From: Asterias rubens
Taxonomy: Eukaryota; Echinodermata; Asteroidea; Forcipulatida; Asteriidae
Direction: 5' to 3'
DNA length: 64,000 nt
Assembly: GCF_902459465.1 (NCBI RefSeq)
Contig: NC_047062.1
Span: forward strand, 18,731,994-18,795,993
Within the stretch, counting starts at the first letter, position 1. Each line of letters begins with the position of its first letter. The position numbers and the translations under genes are program-made. The notes beneath the pieces are model-generated. The model ran no database searches. It was not told where the DNA came from and saw nothing but the letters and a program-made list of their open reading frames with translations. This document shows, piece by piece, positions 48,501 through 58,470 of this stretch.

Positions 48501-50933
48501 AAATAATAATAATACTGTTCACAAAGATGAGACAACACCGGCTCTTTTCAGAGCAAATACACCCACAAAGATATTTAAAACATGGTTGTACACGAAAGTT
48601 TACTATCTAATCAGTTTACAGTTACTTCTTATTGTTCACACCATGCAAAGATTCTAACACCACCATAGAGTTATATATAAGAACTAGAGGGCGCACTGGT
48701 GATGCTTCTTTCACAAACGCGATGGGACCGCAAGGAGACACGCGCGCGCCATTCCGTGCGCGCGTTGAATATGAAACACACGTTGGAGTTTGTGTTTATT
48801 GAACGCTACGCGATGCTGTTTTGTCAACTTACAAAATGGCCGCACAAACACACGCTGTGCGATGCCTGTTTTGTCAATTTAGAAAATGGCCGCCTGCGGG
48901 CATGCCGGGTCGTTTATATAGGCCAGTGCGCCCTCTAGTTCTTATATATAACTCTATGAACACAACATAGTTTGCCAGTGTTTACCCCCACGATCCAGAG
49001 TTTTGTTTGAATAGCTGTGTCAAATGCAATGAATTAGATTGCTGATTGAAGTCGTTTGTGAATTTTGTTTTCATTATTACAGAAATAGTTGAGGATGAAT
49101 TTCAAGCAATAAAATCATCTCCTGGTTTTAACTTTCTGTCAGACAGAGAGAAAAGGGTAAGTGAGAGATTTTTACATTGCCTTGATTGTGTTTTTATTAT
49201 TGTTGATACAATAGAATGAGCAGTTGCAAACTGCTAACCAACCAAAAGGACCTATTAAAGGTACAAATGCAAAACAATGGCCTGACGCTTCAACCCTAGC
49301 AGAGTCTTTAGAAACACTCTGCTAGTGTTCAAACGTCAGGCCTTTAATACAGGCCTGGAGTTTCTTATTTGAGAGGGCAAGGCCATTTTCATTTTGCAAA
49401 GGGCACTTCCATTGACAAGTCTATGGGAAACTTTTGAAGGGGCACCAAGGCCAATACATGGGTAAACAGAAGTTGTAGGCTCTGCTTAATTCCAGGCCTG
49501 TTTTTGTTTAGCACTTTGACAACCAAGAACGTGTGTAAATTTAAGAAGCCATGTTAGCTGGTGGACTACTACTTGAAGGCCATCTTGGCTAGCGGTCTCT
49601 ATTTGTAGGCCATTTTGGCTGCTAGTCTTTTTCTTATAGGTCATATTCGCTAGTGGTTTCTTGTAGGAATGCATTAAAAACTTAGTCTACCGCCATTTTT
49701 GCATGTTTGCCAGAAAACAGATTCTTACTACACCTAAAGGGGGCCAGCCTATGTTTCCTTCCAGCCTTATTTCAGCTAACATTGGTTTTGAATAATATGA
49801 ATGACTTAACAGTATTTTATCAGCCAGAACAAAATAACAAGAAATATACAAGACTGATTGTTGAATTCTATGTGCTTTATCATTTACAGCTTTGCAACTC
49901 CATGAAAATGAAACCAGCTCGATATATTACTCTCAAAACAGTCATAATCAGGGTGAGTTGAAGATAGTCAGGGCCAAGAGATTTGTATTCTTTATTCCAT
50001 TTGCCTATAATATCACAGTAAAATTAAAACAAGCATTCATTGTCAGTAATATTATCAGTTTTTTATATCAAAAAAAAATAAATAATAACAATTTGTTTGT
50101 TTTATTGGAGCTTTTCAAGTTCTATGTCCTAAGGTTTTGTGATTCCAGTGTGACTTGAATCCCCATCACTGCTGCTTAGTTGCAAAAAGTATATACAGAT
50201 GCATGCAATTCGATCATACAGATGAGCGCCGAATCATTTTCCATAGCTGTAGTGGCCATCATACAGGTTTTATGGAAGATTGTTATTTTGTTTTAGCAAA
50301 ACCAATGGACCGATTGCCCTACCAATGTTTACATGTGATCACGTGACCTATAGTGGGTATAGAAAGACACAGCTACGCAGTAAAGCCATGAGAAGACTCG
50401 TACCGATGGACCATAATTGGCTGTATTTTCAATAAATAACACTTACAACTAAAAACGGAGCCCTTTTTATAAAGTTGAATATTGTGACATTGATTTAAAT
50501 CACATTTGCTGTTTGGTGTTCCCAGTATTCTACTTCAAAAGAGGTTTCTTTTTGAGATTATGGTTAGACTACGTAGATTACTGAGGTTTGAGCGAGCTTA
50601 CATGCCGTGGATTTTGCGTTGTGCACGGCGTGGAGTTGGGTTGATAAGAAGGAGATCACGAAGTTGTCCTGCTCATAGCTGACAGCTACCCCTTCTAATC
50701 ATATAAAGCATTTAAAGAAGTTTCCACCCATGATATCTCTAGTTTGTAATAAGTCTGTGAATACTCTTGAAAGTGAATCGACGTTCTCTCACGATCTCTC
50801 TCTGTTTCAGGACCACCTCATGAGGCGCCAAGGTCTTCCGTGTAAGACCCGCTACCCAAGCAACCTCGACAAGTCCCATCGTAAAAGAATCACCAACTAT
50901 CTTACCAAGAGCGGATGGATCAAGGTTAGCTGA
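39548..50933 (+). CDS. TADA2B: Transcriptional adapter 2-beta (SAGA ADA2 subunit)
   Basis: TADA2B joins GCN5/PCAF and ADA3 in the SAGA histone acetyltransferase module. Sixteen coding exons: 39548-39554, 39653-39750, 40994-41053, 41415-41509, 42278-42369, 42837-42893, 43520-43623, 44022-44094, 44417-44569, 45554-45670, 46241-46312, 47483-47585, 48248-48279, 49083-49156, 49890-49952 and 50811-50933, giving 440 aa (human 420). A ZZ zinc finger at about residues 8-55 has C10/C13, C24/C27, C33/C36 and H46/H50. A SANT/Myb domain spans about 56-115 (EWSMSEEYLLLDAIETFGFG, NWADVASHI, EAREHYDSNYI). Then come the ADA2 signatures LGYMPLRDDFE, HVDIYTRRLKERERRKK and IKELIKYRRNGITKIE, and a SWIRM domain at about 355-440 (PGFNFLSDREK, ARYITLKTVII, YLTKSGWIKVS). 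Exon 1 holds only 7 coding bases and exon 13 only 32. An in-frame ATG at 39518 would add 10 residues; 39548 is preferred because human TADA2B begins MAE. Exon 12 has a NAGNAG acceptor. It is the beta, not alpha, paralogue because of the HVDIYTRRLKERERRKK segment. Confidence 0.95.
40336..40540. mobile_element. TTTAAAGG-family MITE, truncated half copy
   Basis: Only the half from the internal palindrome (GAGATTTCGAAATCAAGC) to one terminus remains, ending GTGTCCAGCAGAGTCTTTAA. In TADA2B intron 2. Confidence 0.75.
41576..41962. mobile_element. TTTAAAGG-family MITE in TADA2B intron 4
   Basis: Full copy of 387 bp, TTAAAGGCAGTGGACAC to GTGTCCACTGCCTTTAAA, inserted only 65 bp past the exon 4 donor. 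Orientation as at 30764. Confidence 0.88.
43255..43433. repeat. AGTTAGGACGAGTAACTC foldback repeat in TADA2B intron 6
   Basis: Longest copy: CCAGCTGTCAATTTCACAAAG at the left, GTTAAATCGACGGCTGG at the right, and the shared centre GGTCTGCATGCTACAGTGCA. Confidence 0.72.
44842..45015. repeat. Degenerate GACTTGA-rich tract in TADA2B intron 9
   Basis: ACTTG recurs about ten times in 170 bp with irregular spacing (GACTTGTGACTTGAATTGAC, GAGACTTGTCTTGACTTGCA and so on). A decayed simple repeat is the simplest reading. Confidence 0.55.
45725..45912. repeat. CCAATTTCAT repeat in TADA2B intron 10
   Basis: Left end CCCAATTTCATAAAGCTG, interior GGCTGGTAACCTGTTTCTGC, right end degraded to GGATGAAAGTGGGCCC. 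The same family as the copy at 30334. Confidence 0.65.
46493..46582. repeat. AGTTAGGACGAGTAACTC repeat, truncated
   Basis: Left half only (GTCAATTTCACAAAGATGG ... TGAGTAATCTAACTCGAG), cut off where the TTTAAAGG MITE begins at 46583. Confidence 0.55.
46583..46968. mobile_element. TTTAAAGG-family MITE in TADA2B intron 11
   Basis: Begins TTCAAGGCAGTGGACAC and ends TATCCACTGCCTTTAA. Its left end abuts a truncated copy of the CAAAGAGTTAGGACGAG foldback family (46493-46582), so it probably inserted into that element. Confidence 0.85.
48664..48958. mobile_element. 295-bp MITE with 36-bp perfect terminal inverted repeats
   Basis: The 36 bases at 48664-48699 are exactly inverted at 48923-48958; they contain TTATATATAAGAACTAGAGG and GCGCACTGG. 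The core is G+C- and CpG-rich (ACGCGCGCGCCATTCC) and holds a diverged direct duplication with ACAAAATGGCCGC and AGAAAATGGCCGC. In TADA2B intron 13. No coding frame of note. Confidence 0.8.
49279..49342. repeat. 27-bp imperfect hairpin in TADA2B intron 14
   Basis: Stem arms 49279-49305 (GGCCTGACG ... CTAGCAGAGT) and 49316-49342 (ACTCTGCTAG ... CGTCAGGCC) pair with three mismatches around a 10-nt loop. Probably a small dispersed hairpin repeat; a miRNA-like precursor is the alternative. Confidence 0.7.
49350..49500. repeat. GGGCACCAAGG dispersed repeat in TADA2B intron 14
   Basis: Between ACAGGCCTGGAGTTTC and TTCCAGGCCTG, with GGGCAAGGCCATTTTC and GGGGCACCAAGGCC inside. A variant subfamily. 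Confidence 0.55.
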
Positions 50934-51227
50934 GAGAGGCCCTTTTTTTACCTTTTTTGTATTTAATTGTTTTATGGTTATAGAGTATCTGTATTTCAAG
51001 GCTGTTGAATCCCTGACATTTTGGACAGGTCTAACTTTGTTTAAAAGAAATCCTGGTTTAAGGCCATTTTGTAAAAAACATAAGAAAAAGTTTTATTTAT
51101 TAGACCCTGTCTTGTACATATTTAAAAAAGAAAACGTTCAATTTGTAAGATTGAGAGAGCAATGTTTAACGTATCAACTCAAAAATGGATGACGTAATTT
51201 TCAAGACACTTTGTGGTTATGGGCTCC

Positions 51228-51275
51228 GTCAAAGCACTGGACACCTTTGGTAATTGTCATGACCAGTCTTCTTTA
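51228..51275. repeat. TTTAAAGG-family terminal fragment
   Basis: GTCAAAGCACTGGACACC followed by TTTGGTAATTGTCATGACCAG matches the start of the family, then similarity stops. In the TADA2B 3' region. Confidence 0.5.
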
Positions 51276-51504
51276 TGAAAGCGTGGTCTTTCCTTACAAA
51301 GCCCAAGCCATGATTTTAAAAACAGCCATAAACAGCAATACACCATTTTTACGCTGCGTCTTCTGTTGCAAGGTTTCTATGTGCAGACTTGGTTTTTGCT
51401 TCATGAAGATATTGGTGGCAGCACAAAGTGTGAACTGTTATCACACTCATCATTCAAAAAGGTGTCAAATCACCTTTCCTTTTATCCTTGGTTTAGTTTC
51501 TGTG

Positions 51505-51870
51505 AATAAGCCATTTGCGGGTTAGATATAAATAAGGTCTGGTACAATGACTTGCTTAGTCACAACGTACCGCTTACATTTTAATTCCTCAGACTATAGA
51601 GACAGTTGCTATGTCAAATGGTTCGGGTCAAGCTTTTGTATAGCAACCTCCAGGATGAGCAAACCCTGGTACCATTGTGTCATACACATCCATTCAGAAT
51701 TGTGTATGGGTGTTCACCGTCTCTTACGTAACTAAGCAAAAGCTTGGCCCTTATCATGTGACATAGCAACTGTCTCGATAGTCTGAGGAGTTCAAATTGA
51801 AGTGGTAACTTGTGATCAAGCACATCATTGTACCAGACAAAGTTCAAATCTAACACACAAATGGCTTATT
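51505..51870. mobile_element. Long foldback element downstream of TADA2B
   Basis: Arms of about 145 bp (roughly 51505-51650 and 51727-51870) are imperfect inverses. Matching pairs include AATAAGCCATTTG / CAAATGGCTTATT, GTCTGGTACAATGA / TCATTGTACCAGAC and GACAGTTGCTATGTCA / TGACATAGCAACTGTC. Spacer about 75 nt. 571 bp past the TADA2B stop, so possibly in its 3'UTR. Confidence 0.75.
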
Positions 51871-53961
51871 GAAAAAAAGTTGGCTGCACCATGGTGAAAG
51901 TGTATTGTGTTTATTCTTGTACAGCAATATTTGACAAGTTAATTGTGATGGTTCAAAAAATAACATGGTACTTTGATAGTTGAAACAACTACTGTTGGAT
52001 ATAAATGTATATAATATTCTGAATTCCAACAGGGTGCCTAAAGACTTGGCATACTTGGCATCCGATTTTTGATATTTGTTTGCATAAAATAAGAAACCAT
52101 ACCGCCTCATTTGTTACACTTGAACTGAGTCAAGCCCATTCAACAAATTTTCCAGGGTTTCAACACTAGAGGGCGCTGTGTGGGATGTTGTGCCTGGAAA
52201 GTGGATTATAAAAAAATCAAAATACCAGGGTTTAGGATAGAATGGGTAGGAGGAAACATGTTGAAATCAGGGAAAGGACCTGAACCAAAACAAAACTATT
52301 CAATTGTAAACCACATCAATACAAGTAAACAGCATTTTACAGTGGAAAACGACGTTATCCATGTATGAAAAAAAGAGTCATTAAGTTGTTTGAAAAACAA
52401 TCTCTTTTCTTTTAGAAATCTGATGTAATTTCTCCTGATTAAGTACTTCAGCATTCTTGCCTCGTACAATCACTGCTCCCCTCTGTACACAACTTTTTTT
52501 ACTTCCTGTGCCACCCCCTCCTTATTTTTATACTTTCATATAGAAAAAAAACTACCATGCCAAATATACTGATGTAAAACAAAACTCCATTCCAAATACG
52601 TCCAATAGTTCTCATCATCATCTTCAATAGAATCTTAACTTTTTGTACTCAAAGTGAATATTAATGACAAGCAAATCTTCATTCAACTTGAACAGGGCTC
52701 GACACTTTCTTAACGCTTTTGTATGAGTCTCCGTCGCTTATGTCAGAGCAGTTCTGCATACTAGTTTTTAAACTAGGTTTAATTCAAATCCACTTAAAAA
52801 AGAAAAGAGAAAATAACTGTGTTGTACAACTCAGTTCCCTTTTTATAATATTTTGTGTGTAAATTCTACAATTTCAATTGTCAAATGCCCCCCCCCCTCT
52901 GAAATGTCAGACTCCAACTCCATACTCCAGTCAACTCCATTTTTTTTTACATTCACACAAGAGTGGTCATAATGACCAGTTGTTCGCGTGACCAAATCCC
53001 ACATCAGGAAGTATTCTTAAATCAAATTGTTTACCCATCAGGAAATGGATCCAGGTTAACTCTCATGATTAATGTAGGCTCATCATTATTACAGGATAAT
53101 TACAATCCCATGTAAACATGGAAGTCTGGCTGGACCATTTTTTATACAAAATTGATGTTGTTTTAAAAAGCACCTGATAATCATGTGAAAGTAAATGTTG
53201 CTTTTGTGAGTACTGTTGATAATATTTGATTAGTGTTCCCCGCTGTGTATTGCCTTGAGCGATCAAACCGTGAAGTCCACTAAATTGCTTTTCAGTTTAA
53301 TAAGACGTATTTAACTGGACAAAAATTCTACATGTCTGGTGAGAGTTGGTCAGTTGGTCTTCATACATGAATGGCAATGATGAAAAAACAACTGTGAAAG
53401 CAATTTGTAAATGTAATATGGAAGCCCACAGCCCATGCATAAATTTTACATCTGTACCAATTCTTCTGAAAATTATTTTCCTCTGAAATACTATGGTATT
53501 AAATCTCACCTCTTGTTTTTAATTTTCAAATCAAAGTCAACACATCTGAATACTGAATCACTCTTTGTTGTTTTCCTGCAAAACGTGACTTAGTTTACAA
53601 ATATTTTCTTTGATGTTGTGTTCATTGAAACAACATACAGGAACAGAAAAAATTATTCAAAATACCAATGATGTTACCATACCTTTAAATCATAGTCACT
53701 CTTATCAATAACCATTGCCAAAGAAACTTAAATACATCATTGTATTCTAGAAATCTAAACATATTTAGCTCAAGTTTTGTCTTGTGAATAGTCAAATATT
53801 TCAGCATTAACTAGGTGTCCCATGGCATGATGTGCAATATGAAATACAGGCATCCTTAGTTCAAAGGTACAGCATTGTTGTTGGATGCATTGATACTCCT
53901 ATTAATAAGTCAATGTATCTTGCCTGTATGCATTGATTCCTAACGCTCTCAAACTCTTGGC

Positions 53962-54306
53962 TTAAAGCCATTGGACCCTTTCGGTACAGATTTACAAATA
54001 ATTTACAGGGTTTACAGAAGGTAATGGTGAAAGACTTCTCTTGAAATATTAGTTCATGAAATGCTTTACTTTTTGAGAAAACAGTAAAACAATATAAATT
54101 CTCGTTAGCGAGAATTACAGATTTATTTTAAACACATGTCATGACACGGCGAAATGCGCGGGAAAAAAGAGTGGGTTTTCCCGCTATTTTCTCCCGACTC
54201 CGATGACCGATTGAGCCTAAATTTTCACAGTTTTCTTGTTTTATTGTGATACACGAAGTGTGGGACTTGGACAATACTGTTTACCAAAAGTGTATAATGG
54301 CTTTAA
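53962..54306. mobile_element. Diverged relative of the TTTAAAGG MITE
   Basis: Ends CTTAAAGCCATTGGACCC and AAAAGTGTATAATGGCTTTAAA are the family ends with many changes. The interior keeps the CGATGACCGATTGAGC and AATTTTCACAG pieces. An older or distinct subfamily. Confidence 0.65.
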
Positions 54307-54686
54307 AGGCCGTGGACACTATTGGTAATTACTCAAAATAGTTATCTGCATAAAACCTTTCTTGTTGACAAGTAATGGGGAGAGGTTGATGGTATAAAAC
54401 ATTGTGAGAAACAGCTCCCTCTGAAGTGCCATAGTTTTAGAGAAAGACGTAATTTTCTACGAATTTGATTTCGAGACCTCATGTTTAGAACTTGAGGTCT
54501 CAAAATCAACCATCTAAACGCACACAACTTCGTGTTATAAGGGTGTTTTCTTTCATTATTATCTCGCAACTTTGATGACCGATTGAGCTCAAATTTTTAC
54601 AGGTTTGTTATTTTATGCACATGTTGAGATACAGTAAGTGAGAAGACTGGTCTTTGACAATTGCCAATAGTGTCCATTGTCGTTAA
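54301..54686. mobile_element. TTTAAAGG-family MITE, joined to the preceding element
   Basis: Begins CTTTAAAGGCCGTGGACAC and ends GTGTCCATTGTCGTTAA. It shares its first TTTAAA with the end of the diverged element on its left. Confidence 0.85.
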
Positions 54687-54940
54687 CCTAAACCTCAATA
54701 TGTATGTTTTTTTTCGAAGACAAAACTTTTGACAGATATCAATTCTATTTTGAGACATTGGGCCATTGCAAAACATAAGTGAAAGGCTGGTCAAGAGCTT
54801 TCTTTAGTTCTAAAAGAAACAGTTGCTCAACATTTTTTTATGAGCTCCTGGTAGTTGGCGGTGCAAAACTTTGTTAGGTGGGCGTGGTTAGGTGGGCGTG
54901 GTTTATGATGAAATGGCACACTCGCCAGAAGGATAGACCA

Positions 54941-55067
54941 GGGCCCAATTTCATGGCTCTGCTTATCGCTGAAGTCTGCTCTCACGATTACGCTTCCCCG
55001 CTTATGTGCAAGCGTTGAATTTCTGCGCTAGCCTTTAAGCGTAGAGCCAGAGCCATGAAATTTGGCC
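54941..55067. repeat. CCAATTTCAT foldback repeat, short variant
   Basis: GGGCCCAATTTCATGGCTC and the inverse GAGCCATGAAATTTGGCC bracket a GCTTACGC-rich interior unlike the other copies, suggesting a subfamily. Confidence 0.6.
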
Positions 55068-55534
55068 TATGCTGTTAAGCCCCACCCACCATAGCAACTA
55101 CCTAGCAACACAGTACTCCCGTAGTATGGACACATAAACTGCCTCATGTTTCGGCGCTAGCAGAGATAATCTTTAATGCGAGGTTTAAGAATATTGGAGA
55201 TTGCACCCTTGCTAGAAAACAGTAGTGTACCAGTACTTCAACAATAATTCACTGTTAAGACCTTGCAGGGCAATGTGTTCACTATAATTTTTTAAAGTAA
55301 GTGGGTCTTACATTTAGTTTGTTATTTTTAGGGCCGAGCTAAGCTTATTGGTATTTTGCTGTTTGTGGAATATAGAAAGATGAAGGTGTAGTTTTGTGTG
55401 TTCAGTAAAACACAGACACATTTCCCCTACTGTTTGGGCTTAGAGAAATATGTTTTTTAACTAATTTTTTATATGTGTACCTGTATTCTGGGGTTAAAAA
55501 CCCACTTGAAGTTTAAACTTAGTATTAACATTTA

Positions 55535-55945
55535 AAGGGAATGTATACCTTTAGTTCTTGGAACTGTCGCTTGGATTAATTATGGAGGTAAATCTGTTTC
55601 TACCTCCATGGTTTAATCCAATATAAACGTAGATATACACAATACAACTAACATAGGTGAAAATTTCATTTTAAAGGGTGATCTTGTGTTTGGATATCGC
55701 CAAAAATCAGGAGGAAGAGTAATCCGTAGTTGGAATACACAATCTGAAAAAATTTATCTGACAGTAATGTTTCTCAGATTTAACATTTTGGAGAATCAAA
55801 ACTGATACCTTTTTCCATAAACATTACTTAAAAAGTTTAATGATTGTCAAAATGCTTTACACTTTCAAAAGCTGCCTGTACTTCAAACCACGTAGGTTTA
55901 TATATCAATGGCTTTTAAGAGTGATAACCAAAGGTATACTTTGCT
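55535..55945. repeat. AAAGGTATACCTTTGG-type foldback repeat
   Basis: Left end AAAGGGAATGTATACCTTTAG and right end AACCAAAGGTATACTTTGC are imperfect inverses. Interior words (GGAAGAGTAATCCGTAGTT, GAATACACAAT) recur in diverged form near 62200-62430. No coding signal. Confidence 0.5.
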
Positions 55946-56154
55946 TTTATTTTCATTCAATCCATGGAAATCCAATGAAAGGTTTTGCTTGAATTTGATG
56001 GATTCTGTACTTCATAGTTACCATGCTTAGCATGAGGTATTACATGCCAGAGTTAACCATGTTGTTGGGTTTGTGTTGTAGGTTGGTCTTGTTTTTAATT
56101 TTTAAATAAACCAAGAAAACATTCTTATGTCGTTGGTGCATTGCTTGATTACTG

Positions 56155-56532
56155 TTTAAAGGCAGTGGACACTATTGGTAATTGTCAAAGACTAGCCTTC
56201 ACAGTTGGTGTATCTCAACATATGCATAAAATAACAAACCTGTGAAAATTTGAGCTCAATCGGTCATCGAACTTGTGAGATAACAATGAAAGAAGAAAAA
56301 AACACCCTTGTGTGCGTTTAGATGGTTGATTTCGAGACCTCAAGTTCTAAACCTGAGGTCTCAAAATCAAATTCGTGGAAAACTACTTCTTTCTCGAAAA
56401 CTATGGCACTTCAGAGGGAGCCGTTTCTCACAACGGTTTATACCATCAACCTCTCCCCATTACTCGTCCCCAAGAAAGGTTTTATGGTAATAAATATTTT
56501 GAGTAATTACCAATAGTGTCCACTGCCTTTAA
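56155..56532. mobile_element. TTTAAAGG-family MITE, right-most full copy
   Basis: TTTAAAGGCAGTGGACAC to GTGTCCACTGCCTTTAA, 378 bp, with a small deletion in the ACAAGGGTG segment. Confidence 0.87.
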
Positions 56533-56784
56533 GACCAATAACTGTTGCACCACCAGTGAAATTATGCAATTTATATTGCAAGCAATTGTTTTCTACTTCT
56601 GTTGTCTTTTGTGTTTTTGATTGTCCTGAAATAGAATCAGTACTTTCAAGCCAATTTGCATTTGTAAATGTGTTTTTGCTAATGATGCAAAAAAACTAGA
56701 GTTGAAACAGAATGTTTCTCAAGGGGTTCTTGTCTTGTGGTTGGGTAAATGGAGATATTATGAGAAAGTTGTATGAACGATCTA

Positions 56785-56980
56785 GACCCAAATTTCATAA
56801 AATTTGCTTAAAAAGATTAATACTGCTTGAGAAATGTTTGCTTAGGAAAAATAACTTGGGAACCAGTCACGTTAAGTTCACATTGTATGGTATTTTGGCT
56901 GGTAACCATTTTCTTGTAAGCACATTTATTTTGATTCATAGCTAATTTTGGTCATGAAGAACCTCTATGAAATAGGGCTA
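56785..56980. repeat. CCAATTTCAT foldback repeat
   Basis: Diverged copy between GACCCAAATTTCATAAAATT and CTCTATGAAATAGGGC, with the family's GGCTGGTAACCATTTTC piece inside. Confidence 0.6.
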
Positions 56981-57436
56981 AATGCTTTGAAATTGTTCCT
57001 GTTAAGTCACTATCTGTCTCGTTGCCCATAAAATGACAAACACTGTTTTTGTGTTGATTGCGCATTGCACATTGTATTTGTGTTATAATTGGAATTGTAT
57101 TATGGTTAAAGCTAAACGCACAATCTATGTCATGGTTATTTCGGTGGTTCTTGTTTTTTAACATAACTTCATTGGTCACTTAATGTGTGCTATTTGTCGC
57201 AAGGTCTGTTTTTTCTGTCATTAAAGTGACTTAAGTTTATTTTAAAGGTTCACAAGTTAATCTCACACCAATGTGAGCTTTTTTACCTGTGATCACAGGG
57301 TACTCATATCTTTTTGATAGGGGTCATATTAATAGAGCAGTCCATATTTAATGTAATATTGTACATGTCCTGTATTGGTGTATTCTGACATTGCACCATT
57401 CTGCTTGCATGCGCATAGTTCATGTTGTATAGTTGC

Positions 57437-57590
57437 ACAGGTCTAGAATTTCATCTTTGACAAGGCGGACCATTTTCATTTGGCAAAGGGCACCCAGGGA
57501 AACATCTGATGGGGCACCAAGGCCAAGACCAATGACCACTGGAAGCCATGGCCTCGGTGTTTTTTTTTGGGTAAATCTAGGCATGGTTGC
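57437..57590. repeat. GGGCACCAAGG dispersed repeat
   Basis: CAGGTCTAGAATTTCATC, GCAAAGGGCACCCAGGG and GGGGCACCAAGGCCAAG identify the same variant subfamily as at 49350. Confidence 0.5.
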
Positions 57591-57888
57591 AACTACATAG
57601 CTGGTGGGAGATACCATAGATGATGCGTTAAACTATTTACTGTTCTTTGGCATAATTACTGTTCTTTGGCATATTTGCATCCTACTAGTGGTGGAAAACA
57701 CTGTATAGGACATCCGAATTGGATTGGTGTCTATATATAAAGGCTTGTCAAGGAACATTTTACCTATGCTATGCAGAAAACCAATCTTTTGTTACAGCAT
57801 GGTTCTATCAGTTGAACTTGACTCTTATCGTATTATTGTTTGGCAAAGTGGAATAATAACTTCCTGTTTGTTAGTTAAAGGTGCTACC

Positions 57889-58088
57889 TGGACCCAATTT
57901 CATATAACTGCTTATAAGTACCAAAAGTAGAGCACAATGAAATGTTGCTTACAAGAATAAGGTAACCAGCCAAAATGCTGTATATCACATGTACCATTTG
58001 TGACTGGTGTCCTGCCTATGTTTTTGCTTAGCAGAAAACTGTGAAGGAATATTTTCTGTTTAAGCAGCTCTATGAAATTGGCTCCTGG
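57889..58088. repeat. CCAATTTCAT foldback repeat
   Basis: GGACCCAATTTCATATAACTGC to GCTCTATGAAATTGGCTCC, with GTGACTGGTGTCCTGCC in the middle. It ends about 50 bp before the foldback element at 58139. Confidence 0.7.
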
Positions 58089-58138
58089 TGTGTATTTTAT
58101 GTAACAATGAGATAGATGGTGCATCAAGTGACATTACA

Positions 58139-58470
58139 GGAACACGGTGCCTTGGATCGGCCGAGTTGGTCTTTGAAAAGCATGCGTAACCATTTGTTAC
58201 AAAATGCATATGATTAGAAAGATATTTTAAAAGTAAAATAAAATGATCCACACAAGTATCACTCGAAATTGCGTGGTTTCTTTTACCTCGTCAACTATAT
58301 GGTCGGCCGTGTTAGTTTGCAAAGTAAAAGGAAAACCATGCAATTTCGAGGCAAATTTGTATGGATCATTGTATTCTACTTTAAATCATCTTTCTAACCA
58401 TATGCATTTCATAAAAAACGGTTACACATGCTTTTCAAAGACCAACTCGACCAATCCAAGAACGTGTTCC
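58139..58470. mobile_element. 332-bp foldback MITE, nearly all paired
   Basis: Left arm starts GGAACACGGTGCCTTGG, right arm ends CCAAGAACGTGTTCC. GAGTTGGTCTTTGAAAAGCATG on the left matches the inverse of CATGCTTTTCAAAGACCAAC on the right. Only about 20 nt near 58300-58320 are unpaired. The two arms translate alike on opposite strands, which explains the open frames here. Confidence 0.8.
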
